Assembly: GCA_963675135.1 (NCBI GenBank)
Contig: OY776129.1
Span: 60,699,028 to 60,763,027, forward strand
Source of the DNA: Galeopsis tetrahit
Taxonomy: Eukaryota; Streptophyta; Magnoliopsida; Lamiales; Lamiaceae
Length of the DNA: 64,000 bases
Reading direction: 5' to 3'
Shown here piece after piece: positions 10,509 to 23,201 of the stretch; the stretch's first letter is position 1, and every line of letters begins with the position of its first letter. Below the pieces are notes generated by a model. It worked only from the letters and a program-made list of their open reading frames with translations, had not been told where the DNA came from and did no database searches. Both the position numbers and the translations under genes were made by a program.

Positions 10509-11948
10509 TCATCTTTTACAGGAAAACTTGAGTGGAAGAGGCGGATCCGAATACAAACCATCAACAATTTGATCAAAGATCCATTTGTTAGCTGCCTCAG
10601 TGAGGTGAACACCATCCCAATTGATCAGAACAGACGGATCACTGCACGAGTCTGACCCGTTAACCTGATCAGGATCCAAATATGAACCACCGGTAGCTTG
10701 ATCATGGATCCACTTATTGGTTTCATCAATGAAATGAAGTCCATCTTGATCAACTCTAAATGGATCTACAGTTACAGGCTTCTTGCTCCCGCAGCTCCAT
10801 AACCTGTTGAAATTATATTTCCCTCCATGCCCACAACAAACTAGGAATGGATTCTCGAAACCTGTCATTTTCCAACACTTTTATTTATGTAAGATTATGC
10901 CTCTATCTACCTTTTCTCTCAGAATTAAAATGAACTGACCTAGTTTGTTTGCTTGGGTAAAGAGGGAATACTTGACGGAGTAGATATCAACGTATGTGAT
11001 TGCAGCGTGTGGAAGCTCCTCCCTCAGTTGCAACACCGTCTCCTTTAGTTTGAGATTGAAATACTGAGCAGCAGCATTGTAGGGAATGAAACAGCCGTAT
11101 TCATCGAAGCGTGTTTCAGCGTGTGAAAGGCCGTCCATAAAATATGTTAAGCAACCCAGAGGTCCTGTGTTGTGTATCCAAAATGATCTTCCTCCTTGAT
11201 TGTACACTTTCTGCGTTTTCACTCATGTCATATATATATATATATATACCTTAAAAATCCATTCATAAAGATGAAAAATCAGTTGTGACCTTAATGACAT
11301 AGGAAAATTGTTGTAGTATACGAGGGATGTCGGATTTGATTTGGTCAGCCGTCAAGTTGTGTGCGAAAGCAGCAGTGATATCGTTCTGGCCTATGTCGAA
11401 TGTATATAATGCCTTAGACAAGTCGGGGGGAAGAGTTTGTGATCTAGTGACAAGATTTGAGAATTGAGCATGTTGAACATCCAGGGTGAAAGGACTAAAT
11501 CCACACACAAGATAGCTCAATTTTTGAGCCATAATGGTGGATCCACCGGTGGCAAAATTAGCTCCATGGCTAAAGTTTGAAGAAATCGAATCAAGAAAAG
11601 CATTCAGATAAGGCAGTCCCAGGCTTTCAGCTGCAGCAGCAGCAACTTACCACATGTTAACAAAACAATCTAATATTCAAATTAATAAGAGTAATGGAGT
11701 ACAATACAAGACATACTCATGAAATCAATGGTTGTACGGCCATCCGAAAAGCGGCCTGTAGATGCATGAAAGAAAGTTCGGCCGTAGGGAGGAGGAAGTA
11801 GGTGCTGCCCAAACGCCGCCGCCAGCCCACCCGTGTCGGAATTCGAGTCGCCGAAGTTGAATACTGCCGGAAAGTCGCAGTGGTTGGAGCTGGCAACTGC
11901 TATAAATTTTATTAGCAACAGGAAAACCAGCAGCTTCAACTCCTCCAT
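10509..11948 (-). CDS. GDSL esterase/lipase, type B copy 1 (intact, duplicated catalytic tail)
   Basis: Four exons, 11717-11948, 11290-11630, 10940-11210 and 10509-10861, give 398 residues without a break. Signal peptide (LLVFLLLIKFIAVASS), GDSNSDTGG (Ser about 35), GANFATGGS, GQND and a C-terminal DGVH are all present. Two features separate it from type A. Its exon 2 equals type A exons 2 and 3 fused, with about 15 codons missing at the former intron. The last exon carries the Asp-x-x-His block twice: DQDGLHFIDETNKWIHDQ (Asp321, His324) and NWDGVHLTEAANKWIFDQ (Asp364, His367), 43 codons apart. Only one can complete the Ser-Asp-His triad. Last intron has a normal GT donor. A minus-strand TATATATA at about 12045-12055 is a plausible TATA box. 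Secreted ester hydrolase, substrate unknown. Confidence 0.92.
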
Positions 11949-13059
11949 CGATCCAATTTTTTTTTTTTTGTGTGGTAACAGCGACCTGGTGTTAGGATAG
12001 GATAGATGGAATCGCTACTTAATTTTTCACATTTCTACACGTCATATATATAGATAATATACATACATTTATGAAAATGTCATATTTAGCTTGCAAAAGT
12101 TGAAAATTGGTAGATGGTAGTTTGTGCCGTCCAGCGCCCAGGCCACCAAGACTTTTTTTTTTTTGAGCAAATAATGCTGAAAAATATATAAATGCAATTT
12201 TTACCTTATTTTTATCCCATAAATGATGAAATTTAATCAAAATATAAAATGCAATTTTTCTCAAAGTGTTTATTCAACTTGAAAAGGTGTGTTTGATCGC
12301 TCGAATCGAATTTCGATGTCCGAAAATCCAAAATAAAAAGGCACTTAGATAGAAATCGTTAAATGAACAGTAAATTGGCAAATAACAGCTAGGCCCGACT
12401 TTTGCAACAGAGCATATGCAACGTCACACACAAATTTTAGATTCACTACATTTCAATTATAGCTAGGGTTATGTTTCGTTTACCTGTAGTTATTTTATAT
12501 ACTAGTTCCTCATCTCACTCACACAAAGTTACACATATTTTTTTTTTTTTTAACAAAACTCATTATCTCTCTTTACCTCAATAATCTACTATTTATATAA
12601 TATTGTGTTCTTTAATCAATGTGTAAAAAAAAAAAAATGTAAAACTTTCAAAAGAACGAATTGAGTATTACTAGGCATGGGATGGGTAGAAATTAATATG
12701 AGATTTGATTAACATTTTACATTTATGAAACACAATATTGCATATATATGAATTATATGACGTTTTACACTTTTCAGTGCAAATTAATTGCATTTTTTTC
12801 AAATTTAACTAGTTAGAAATAGCACCTAGGTGCCGACTTTTGCAAGAGAGCATATGCCACATCAAACAATTTTTTTTAAATTCGCTATGTTTCACTTAAA
12901 TTTAGTGTTACGTTTCAGTTAAAGCTAGTGTCACGTTTCATTTAAGTGTAATTATTTTATATAACTACTCTCTCATCTTTGGTGTCTTTTGAAAAGTTAT
13001 TTATTTTTGGGTTGGTCTGCTATGGACTCGAGTGCATGCTGTGCACTCTAGTCCATGTT
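11949..13059. repeat. type B upstream block, copy 1
   Basis: No gene. About 11950-12830 is closely matched by 50280-50820 plus 52104-52280 plus 53700-53760, so it is part of the duplicated type B unit. It contains the uninterrupted sequence TTATTTTATATACT near 12490, the empty counterpart of the MULE site at 50818-52112. Confidence 0.7.
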
Positions 13060-13480
13060 GCACTTTTCAGTTGTACCGACTTGCACTTTTTAATGACTTA
13101 CACTTTTTTGTAAAATGGTGTTGCACTTTTCAATTATTAAACTGTATAATAATATTTTTATTTATAGTGACTTACACTTTTTAGTAATATTGTGTTGCAC
13201 TTTTCAGTTTAATAACTTACACTTTTCATTAAAAATTGTGATACTGACTTGCACTTTCATTAATATTGTGTTGCATTTTTTTAGTTATACTTACTTGCAC
13301 TTTTATAAAATATTGTGTTACACTTTTCATTTCAGTTATACTGACTTGCACGTTTCAAAAATATTGTGTCATTTTTTAGTTATATTGACTTATATTATTA
13401 GTAAATATTGTGTTTTACTTTTACGTTATATCGACTTACATATTTTAGTAATATTGTGTTACACTTTTTACTGAATAAAA
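13060..13480. repeat. degenerate ~45-bp tandem repeat array
   Basis: The phrases TGACTTACACTTTT, AATATTGTGTTGCACTTTT and CAGTTATA recur about eight to nine times head to tail with unit length near 45 bp and heavy divergence. A second array of the same family lies at 35815-36330. The long open frame that crosses it (13115-13474) is a by-product of the repeat. Confidence 0.75.
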
Positions 13481-14103
13481 AAAATTCTTTAAAATTTAAC
13501 ACATTTTTACTTAAAAAAATTGAATAATAAACTTAATATTTATTTTTTGAATTATTTATTATTTTATTATATATAATTAATAAAATTATTTATTTAATGA
13601 GTTATTTTCTTATTTTATTTTTTGGTGGTGTATTAGGTCATTGGTGTTTGATGGCAATTCCACGTGGCACTCGAGTACATATTAGAGTTAGCCTTTATTT
13701 TTTTATTTTTTTGGCAAAATTCATTATTTGTATACCTCACCAATTCATTACCCATATAATATTGTACTATTTTTTAATCAATGTAAAAAAAATAAATGGA
13801 TAATACAGTTTTGGAACGCAATATGGTATATATGGGAGTTTTTTTTTTTTTTTTTTTTTTTACAGATCTCATATGTGGGAGAGTTTTGGTTTTACAGTAG
13901 TAAGATTGTATATACAGTACATGGGGTTGGAAAGATAGCATGTTTGTTGTCGGCAGTTTCCCAATTTCTCCTTCTTCACACGTTACTCATTACTCTTCAG
14001 TCCCAACTCCCACTCCCATACCAGCCTGGCAGCCTGTCAACTCGAGCGGATCTTTTTCATACACCTACTTTACTCGCATTCATTAATTAAAATTGAGTTG
14101 TAC

Positions 14104-16168
14104 TCTTGTGTACCAGTTACATATATGTAACTAATAATATATCCAATCCAATATAAGTAACTACTATATCCAATTCAATAACCCATTACAAATAACACAT
14201 GACTCATTTATTATATTCAATCAAATAACTCATTACAAATAATACATTACCCATTTACTATATCAATTTAACACATAAATTTTTTCTTGGACCTTTATTT
14301 TACTTCAATTAATTTTTTTTTTTATTTTATCATTAAAAAATAATACTCCATTAATTTTTTATTTTACTCAATTGATATTTATATTTATCTTTTTAATATT
14401 ATTTTTTTAATTTATTTTTCTTCCTATTTATCATTTGTGTTTCAAATGATAATTTTTTTAACGTACTTTCTTTTTATGTCATAAATAATTATTCTAAAAT
14501 TTTAAAGTCTAATAAGAAAATTTTAAAAATAATATTAATTGTTATTTTTTAAGTATTAAATAGTATAATAATAATTTGTTTTAAAAAATAAAACTCGCAC
14601 CTCTCTTAGGCAAGTGTTTAATTTTATTGGTACTATTTTACTTTAATTAATTGGTGTATAATTATCACCTTATCCTTTCAAAATTTTACTTCATTCCTTA
14701 CAAATTTCCCTTCGTTTTACATTGTTTAATTATTTTTTTCATTTGAACTTTCATTTTCTAATCACTTTATTTTAATTTTTTATGAATATAATTTTTAGTT
14801 TATAAGTGTTATGATAACAATTGATAAGTATTATGATATATTATTAGTTAATATGCAGTATTATACGTATTAGTTCATATACAATATAATATTAGTTTAT
14901 ACTGGTACAAGTTCTAATTTTTTCGAGTTTCGAGTTCACATATTTTATGATAATAGTTCAAATATAGTATAGTATTAGTTCACATATTGTATAGTATTAG
15001 TTCACATACTCTATGGTACTAGTTCAAATATAGTATAGTATAAATTCAAATATTGTATAGTATTAGTTCATATATTAAATAATATTTTTATACCCACATT
15101 ATTCTCTGGTACTATACAATATATTAACTAGTACTATACCATAGGCGTACTAATACTATATCATATTTAAACTAATATTTATATTTAACAAAAAATACAT
15201 AACTTAACACATTTATAATTCCAGGCATACCATGCAAATTAATACATCAATATTAAAAAATTGATATTAACTAACTAGTAAGAAGAACAAAGTGAGAATA
15301 AATCACATTGAACACACAATTCAATTAATAGATATGATCACACTCAATAAACATATGAATACATCGACATGGTGATGACCCCAAAGAAAATAATAAAGCT
15401 GAAGCAATATTATGCTGGTTTCTTCCCCAATTCTCCACTCATTTAAGTTTCTAAATATAAATTTTATTTTTCAATTAGATTATGTTATTAATTATTTTAA
15501 AAAATAATCTACAACCTTAAAAAACTTGTAACAAACCAGATATCATTTTAGAAATAATGAAGACATAAAAAAATAATCTTATTTATTATAAATCAGATTA
15601 AAGCTAGAAAGTGAGCATGTCATATTCATACATTTATACCCAAATTAGAAAAAAAATTGAATTTTTTTAGTTTAGTTTTTTTTTTTCGATTATTTTTGTA
15701 TTTTTTTTCTAAATTTTGGTTATTTTTTGAAAAAAAAAAACTAGAAATTTTATTTCATAATTTTATTTTTGAGTTTTATATTTTTTTTAATATTCGTTAT
15801 GTTTTTATATTTATTTTTTAAAAGTTAAAAAAATAGAATAATATTTGACTTCGTGGTGATTCATTGGGGAATCGATAGTCGGTGTATAATTATAATTTTA
15901 ATGAGTTGTATTTTAAATTAAATGATATAATGGTAATATAGTATTTTACATGTATTTTTCTTTAATAAAATTTGGGGGTGAAATTAATAAAAAAGAAGGT
16001 AAATAACTAATAACCCATGTAAATAATTGGATTTAGTTACATGTATGTAAGTTGTACACATAAGTGCCTAAAAAAAAGGGAGTGCCTAAAATAAAAGAAG
16101 GGAGTGTGGACTTAGTAAAAAAAGGAGGGTAAATAGCCAGTTACATACATGTAACTGGTACACATAAG
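14104..16168. mobile_element. 2-kb terminal-inverted-repeat element, non-coding
   Basis: The left end TGTGTACCAGTTACAT (about 14110) is the inverse complement of ATGTAACTGGTACACA at about 16147-16162; each end also contains the small palindrome around TTACATGTATGTAA. A third internal copy of the end lies at about 16029-16062. The interior is AT-rich with a degenerate tandem region (14830-15180, 'TAGTATTAGTTCA' repeats). No coding capacity seen. Exact ends and target duplication were not resolved. Confidence 0.5.
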
Positions 16169-16354
16169 TAATTGCCATTAAAATTAATTATTCAAATTCA
16201 TCTCTCCTGTCCGATTTTATAATTATTTTTATACAAATTTTAAAATTAATGTGACAGAAAAAAAAAAATTAATTAACTAAGTATATAAAAAATTATAATG
16301 GGTGAAAAACTATTGAATAATATATCCTTCAAACAGAAGATTTTCAAAATTTTA

Positions 16355-16619
16355 GGGTCATGTTTGATAGTTAAGATTAAGATTAAAGTAGCTAAGATAG
16401 ATAAGGTAGATTAACTTTATTTCAATCTTTATAAATTGTTTTTTAAAATTTTAGGGTCATGTTTGATAGCTAAGATTAAGATTAAAGGTAGATTAACTTT
16501 ATATCAATCTTTATAAATTGTTTGATAGCTAAAATTAATGATAGATTATATTTTAAAATATGTAAAATTTAGTTTGCATCCTAATCTCAATTTAATCAGT
16601 TTTACCTATCAAACATCCC
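16355..16619. mobile_element. TIR MITE flanked by TA
   Basis: Left end GGGTCATGTTTGATAG pairs with right end CTATCAAACATCCC. TA borders both sides. The left end is repeated internally (from about 16451), suggesting a partial tandem duplication or nested copy. No coding sequence. Confidence 0.65.
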
Positions 16620-17044
16620 TAGGAAAGTCCTGATGTATGATTAAGAGTGTGTTTATAAATTTTGTTAGGGATTTTATATTGGTACTAGTGTAAGACCCGC
16701 GTTTTACGCGGGATTAAAATAAATTTATAAATAATGGAGTATATTTTATTTTTAATTTATTAATCAATAAAAAATAATCTTTAAAATATGTATAAATTTA
16801 TTAATCTATTAAAAGATAAAAAATAAAATTTTATAGCAATATAAATTACATCATACCATGTATATATTTAAAAAATAGAATAGACAATTATAATTTTATT
16901 TATAAAAAAATCAATATACGAAATTACAAATTGCAGAAAATTTTCTTGTAGACAACATTTGTTGTACGTTTACATATTTTTTCATTTGAATCTATGTTAA
17001 AAAAAAAAAAAATCAATTCATTTTGTTCTTCACTTTAAAAGCAG

Positions 17045-17950
17045 TAACATACAACTATCCATTTGTGAACACAAATTTTAGAAAGTAGACACCTACCTTG
17101 GAAAGGGACTGACCTTGATTTTTATTTATCGTCATTGTAAAAGACAATAAAATATAAAATTGTCTCCATCAAAACTTTACATGAGCCGTGTCAATCGAAA
17201 CACTCAATGTCATTCTCGGGATAAAAACTTTACTACCAACATTTCTTCCAAAAGGAATTTGTCCTTCGTTGATTTGATTTTCAAGTATTGTAACAATCAA
17301 TCTAATTCTATTGCACTAATCAGACTTATTAAATATCCTAAGCAACATTATATGAACACCTATTTTAATAAACAAACGATGGTCTAGTAAAGCAAAACAA
17401 CTAAGAGAATTGAGAAAGTCAATTAAAAATACATGTCCCATACCACCATATTTAAACTCTGATAGACAAACATTATCTGAACTCAAACATTCTCTTGTAT
17501 CATCAAATATCATTGTTAATATTGTCTTGTTAATACTTTCAACTTCTTTATCTATTGGAGCAAGTATAACTCTATCTTCAAAATACTTATTTGTACCAAA
17601 GTTATCAGAGACAGATGAATAAATGTTGTCAACTACAACAACAACAACGGGATCACATGCATCTAAAATCAAATTCTCCTTAGAAATATCAATATCCGCA
17701 AAACCATCATCACTATCTCCAAGATCCCCATCACCAACTTTCAAAATCCACTATGAGATAACATGAAATATTTGTATAAAGTCTCCACAAAAAACCACTG
17801 AATTTCCTTCAATAGACAAATTAAACATCGATCCACCATGACTTCTAACTATATCTCTTAGGCTTCAATTAAGTGCCTCAAAATAAAATTTGTTAATCAT
17901 TGATGCCTCATCCCATATTATCAACTTTGACTTTATTATATATTTTGATA
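17045..17950 (-). pseudogene. Helitron Pif1-like helicase, C-terminal part, broken
   Basis: Minus-strand conceptual translation shows helicase landmarks in order: IIWDEASMINKFYFEAL (Walker B), VVFCGDFIQIFHVI, YFEDRVILAPIDKEV, LSSDNVCLSE, DFLNSLSCFALLDHRL, KIGVHIMLLRIFN, then KVFIPRMTLS and MTINKNQGQSLSKVGVY. These are characteristic of the Rep/helicase protein of plant Helitrons. At least three in-frame stops (after FEAL, after FNKSD, within HVKF-WRQF) interrupt it, so it cannot encode the enzyme. The N-terminal Rep domain is not seen. It supports the Helitron call for the surrounding DNA. Confidence 0.85.
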
Positions 17951-18756
17951 AATGAGTATTTGGTAATATTGTAGGTGAATGATTTAGAAATGTTTATCTG
18001 AATATAAAACCTAGTATATATGTGCACTATGCAACAAAATAGAAGGTATACCACTCAATGCAATATTAAGAACAATGTCTCCATGGGATCTAACGTTGTA
18101 GAAAGAGATCTTCATAAAAAAAAAATTATCAGTACCCTTGTATCCATAGAAAAAAAAAATCTACCATCACTAAAACAAATAATTCTAATAGAATATCACT
18201 TTGTTTGATAGTTAGGGTTGAAGACGTCCTATTGTACTCGATCTAACAACGCAGTGTGCAATCACAACTCAACTCTTTAAGAATAAAAATTGTATTGTAG
18301 AGATATATGATTTGGGTCTAGAACAATGAAAATTAATAAACTTTTTATAGAGTGTTAAAGAAATTCTCAAATGCTTATACAAATTAGACTTGATAGTTAA
18401 ATTAAAATTAATAAACCTTTTTTTAATTAAACTAACAAATAAAGTAGGTAAAATTATTGCATTATTTATCAGACCAACACTTTTATATTAAATTCAACCT
18501 ATAAACAATAAAAGAAAAGTCTAATGTTAATAACAATGCGGTTTAAAAATTAAGATAAGAAATAATGCAGTTAATTAAATTAACAAATAAAGTAAATTCT
18601 TCTACAATTATTTTTATTCCTAATGATCACAATCTGACATTGGGATAAAATTAAGTCTCATTATTACACCAAATTATACTAAATATTGGTCTAACATTGA
18701 AATAGAAGTATTAAATACACCTATGTCAAATTATTTTAGAATTGAGAGAAAATTTA

Positions 18757-19764
18757 GGGCATGATTGGTATGATGGAATGAATTTAAGGCTGAATGGAAT
18801 GAACTCAAGAATGGAATGAAGGTTTGAATGGAATGAGGTCTGAATGAGCATTCCCATGATTGGTATCGATTAAGAATGGAAAAGCAATTCATTGATTGAT
18901 TCCATTCTCCTGATTGGTACACTAAAATGAAATGCAAAATAATGTATATATTTTATCTTAAATGACTAAAATACCATCAACGTATGAAATAATCGCACTC
19001 ATATCTACTAATAATATAAATTAATAAATATAAAAATAACTAAAATATAGGGATAATATCATTTTTATCACTCATGTATATCCTTTTCTGATTTGAATTA
19101 TTTATTCAATTAACTAAAAGTAAAAATAATTAAAAATTAAGTAAATTAAATTAAAAAAAAACACGGTTCTTCTTCTCCCCCAACAGAACTGCGCCGTCGT
19201 CTCCCACCTTTCTGTCGCCGGCCGTCGTCTCCCACCTTTCTGTCGCCGACCTTCATGCTGTACCCCACTCCCATATTTAATTCAAATTTGAGGATTATTT
19301 TTAATGAAAACCCGTTTATGTTTATAGAGGACATTGATTGTTCATGAACGAGAGTGACGACGTCTTCTCTTTTGCACATATATAGAGAGAAAAAACAATA
19401 CAAATTTTATTTTCTCAGCGTCTTCTCTCTCAAATTAGGGTGGAAGAATGTTGAATTATAAATCGCCGTATTTAATTGTGAATTAGGGTGGGAGAACTGA
19501 GTTAATTGTTCAAAAGGATAATTATGTAAAAAACAAATTTGAGTGATTATTTTAAAAAATAAAATAAAATATAATTCGATTCCACACATAATGGAATGGG
19601 GAAAGACAGGGGGATGGAGAGGAATCAAAATTCTTTATTTTTGGGAATCACCATTCCTTAAGGAATTGGGATTCCACGTAAAAAAATATACCAATCGTGA
19701 GATTAGGAATGAGCCATGAATGCTCATTTCATTCCAAGCCTATTACGGCATACCAATCATGCCC
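18757..19764. mobile_element. PIF/Harbinger-like non-autonomous element, TSD TTA
   Basis: Terminal inverted repeats GGGCATGATTGGTAT and ATACCAATCATGCCC, direct TTA on both sides (18754-18756, 19765-19767). Length 1008 bp. Interior has a GC-richer patch with a 34-bp tandem pair at about 19190-19256 and no transposase. Lies inside Helitron A. Confidence 0.8.
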
Positions 19765-20019
19765 TTAGTATTCAAAATTTCAATGAAAATTACTTCAAGA
19801 TTTTGAAAATTTTATTCCTAATGACCACAATCTGAGATGGAATAAAATTGTCTCATTATTACACTTAAAGAATTCTAAATGTTGGTCTAATTAACATTGA
19901 AATAGAAGTATTAATTATACACATATGTCAAATTATTTTAGAATTTAGAGAAAAAATAGTATTAAAAATTTTAATGAAAATTATTTCAAGATTTGAAAAC
20001 TTATTATAAGGTATTAAGA

Positions 20020-20300
20020 GTCTTTTAGGCTAAAGCCATTATTTTCGATCCTCACGAATCACGATCACCTTCGAGACCCGGTTTACACTTCATCTCATTT
20101 TAAAAGTCTAAACTTGTTGAGAGGTGAAAAATTAATTATTATATTTTAATTCCTTAATACTCATCTATTCACTCGTGGGCATTTAAACATGTGGATTTGA
20201 GTCTTGTAGCTCTGCTATCATGAAAGAATTTCGTCTCGTCTAAAAGTTCAAATTTATAGAAAAGTGGATAATTAATTATTGTATATTAAATTTGACACAT
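20020..20300. repeat. possible tRNA-related/SINE-like repeat
   Basis: Two similar stretches containing variants of 'CTCTGCTATCATGAAA' and 'AAAAGTCTAAACTTGT' resemble 9540-9620. They look like decayed copies of one short repeat. Class is uncertain. Confidence 0.3.
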
Positions 20301-21034
20301 ATTTTTCATATAATTACGATTTTAATTAAAATTTAGATTTATTAAAAAATTAATATATATATATATATAGATTAGATATATGGAAATTGTTATTATTAGA
20401 AGATGTTTAACGTTGGTTATCATCCTTTTTTTATATATATAATTCAGTTAAAATTTAGATTTATGGTAATATATTATTGAGTTTATGTATATGTAGATAG
20501 ATGTAGATATATGGAAATAATATCTTAACCGTTCAATAATTAAAACTATTAAATGTTGAAATGTTGAATTTATGAAAATAATATCACATATATAAATAGA
20601 TAGTTAATTATTGTGTTGACTCAGTTTAAATGTAGACATATGGCTTGATTAATATATGACCATTATTATTTTTCATTTAATGCAGAACTTAAATCTAGCC
20701 ATTTCTATAAAAAGAATTGGTTGACCTCAATTTAAATTAATTAAGATTTTGAAATTTAAAGAAACTAACCGTGATTTTTTTTTTTTAACTTTAATTTATA
20801 TGTTGGTTCGAAAAAAAAAAATTTAATTTATATGTGATATAATTGATACGGTGATACCTTTTATATAATGCAATACTCTAATTATACCGAGTTTGAATAT
20901 TTAAAAAACGATTTTGAACAAATGTGTGTACAATTTTTTTTTTCTCATATGTGTACAAATTAATTTTGATATATTAATATTTTAACTTTTTATTATAAGG
21001 AGTAATTAATTATCAATGTATGCATATAGATTTA

Positions 21035-22057
21035 GGGGGATGTATTCAATTGAGATTCTGTTGGATTTTTTTGGACTTTTAAAATCTGGGGGTATTCAAT
21101 CCGGATTTTTAAAAGTCTTTCAAAATTTTGAGGTATTCAATAGGGATTTTAAAAAGTCTTTAGAAATCTTTAGGTATTCAACAATCTATGGATTTTAATA
21201 CTTTATGGATTTCGTTGGATTCTCTTTAAAAAAATATAAATAAATTTCACTAATCAAAATCTCTTCTAAAAAGTAGAGATTTCACCGGATTCTCTTAGAA
21301 AACTCTAGAAGAGAAAAGAAAAAAAAAACTTTGTTAACTATGTTCTTTGATAACAGATTCTTCACCACCATTATTATTATTATCGTGAAAAAAATTACAT
21401 CTCTATATTTTAAAATTATGTTCTTTCTTTAAAAATTATAGTATATCGGACACCGTCAATAATATCTAATCGACGTCAATTCCCCATTACGTGTTGTTCG
21501 ATATCATCTAAAAGATTTTGGTGGTCAAGGTCGTCACCCTAGAAATGCAATTATTCAATCAAATTTTTGGTATTTTCAAATTGCAATTCACAAGTTCGCT
21601 AGATTACATAACTTTCTTCGGAAAGAAGGTCGCTCTGATGAATTTTCAGTCGAATATAAAGAAGATAAAGATTCACCACATCTCGACATGAAAGAGGAAA
21701 ATTTGGAATTGTTTTCTCAAAGACAACTACAACAAACAAAGAACTTATGCATGGAGAACTAGTATTGCTATCTATGTGAAAATGAGGTCGAGGTATAACT
21801 GTGATGAAAATGAAGATGAGAATAATAATGATAAATAATAAAAAAAAATTGAACTAGCTTTTAGGGGCGTAGTTTATGGAAATCCATGTAAATCAATAAA
21901 AAAATGTGTATTTAGAAATCCTGTCAAATCTATAAAAATCCATATAAATCAATAAAAAAGTCAGTCAAACTCTGCATAGAGTCTATGGATTTTCTAAATC
22001 CACTGACTTTTTAAAGTCCAAAAAAATTCAAAAGAATCTCAATTGAATATACCCTCC
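21035..22057. mobile_element. PIF/Harbinger-like element with possible transposase remnant
   Basis: Long inverted ends (GGGGATGTATTCAATTGAGA and the complement of TCTCAATTGAATATACCCTC) with TTA duplicated at 21032-21034 and 22058-22060. Length 1023 bp. Plus strand 21490-21780 can be read as VRYHLKDFGGQGRHPRNAI and HKFARLHNFLRKEGRSDEF, reminiscent of the LHNFIR region near the end of PIF transposases, but short and frameshifted. Lies inside Helitron A. Confidence 0.65.
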
Positions 22058-23201
22058 TTAGTACGTGTATTTAAAATAATTCTTGTTTTGAATTGTATTT
22101 AAAATAATATATTATTTTGGATATATGAATTTACATTTTATACCTATCATTATTTACAGCTATTTATATTTTTCATAATGATAACTGCATCATTGAGGAA
22201 GATGCTAAAATTGTTGTAGATGCTATTAACGGCTAGTAGATGATGACATCGACTTTTGGAGACTACGTTTATGCTTGTCGTAGATTATTAGAGAGTTTTT
22301 TCAATGTTAAGCATGTGTTATATCAAAAGGGTTGCAAATGTGGTTAGACCCATCAAATTTTGTGGTTTGACTATCAAATTCAGTTTGTCGTTGCAATAAT
22401 AGAAGTTAAATCTTCGTTGCTTCAAAAAATAAATAAATTGTATACTTATTAGACCGTCAAAAAAACACATGGACATAATTAAATAAATTTAATTGATAGT
22501 TAAATATACCATTAAATAAATTTAAGACGTAAAATTTAATCCATTGTTTTTTATCATTTAAGTAAAATTTAAATAATTAATTTATAAGTTCATGCATATG
22601 AATCAACATCACATAAGAGATTATCCACTATTTCAACATCGAATTTCTTTTATAACATGGATGAATAACTTTAAGATCATCAAGCCAATTATTGAACACA
22701 ATCATCATCTTCTTCAATACATCCAAGATCAGCAATTATTGAATACAATCATCATCTTCTTCAATACATGTATAGTATCGTCAATTTCCACCTAGTCCCT
22801 CAACAAAATAAAATTTCCATCATCTTCTTCACATACATTACAAATCCGTAAAAAAAAAATACTTAAAAAAAAAGGTTTGGAGAATATTACATACTTTTAA
22901 AAAAGATGAGATTTTCTATGAATGTTTGATAAGAAAATGGACTTAAGGAATGTTTTAAGGAGAAATAGAATGAATTGAGAAAACTGAAGGAGATAAGCTC
23001 CAATTATATAGGAGGTTGAATTAAGATCTAACGGTTAAGATTAAATATTTAAATAAGCGGTGAAGATTAAAGCAAAAAAAGATGAAATGAAGGAGGGTGA
23101 AGGGAATTTGAAATGAAGAGAGTTGGAGGAGAGAGAATTGAAATAAGCTGAGGAGGTTGTGACATGTGTCCCAACAAAAGTTTACAAATATATATATAAT
23201 A

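Larger units (their letters stand above)
16685..23200 (-). mobile_element. Helitron A (minus), degraded, with nested elements
   Basis: On minus the 3' end shows a GC hairpin CCCGCG/CGCGGG (16696-16712) followed about 8 bases later by CTAG and then T, the classical Helitron terminus. Inside is a Pif1-type helicase remnant (separate entry) and two PIF-like elements at 18757-19764 and 21035-22057. The 5' limit at about 23200 is inferred because sequence at 23100-23200 resembles the 5' end of Helitron C and a second 3' end abuts it. Confidence 0.6.

Noticed and set aside
13115..13474. 119-codon open frame
   Set aside because: It is made entirely of the 45-bp tandem repeat; its Leu/Phe-rich product has no domain.
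13060..13480. CRISPR-like array
   Set aside because: Repeats are contiguous and diverged, no spacers, and the genome is eukaryotic.
17160..17622. Plus-strand open frames in the Helitron
   Set aside because: They are the reverse of the helicase remnant, which has clear motifs on minus.
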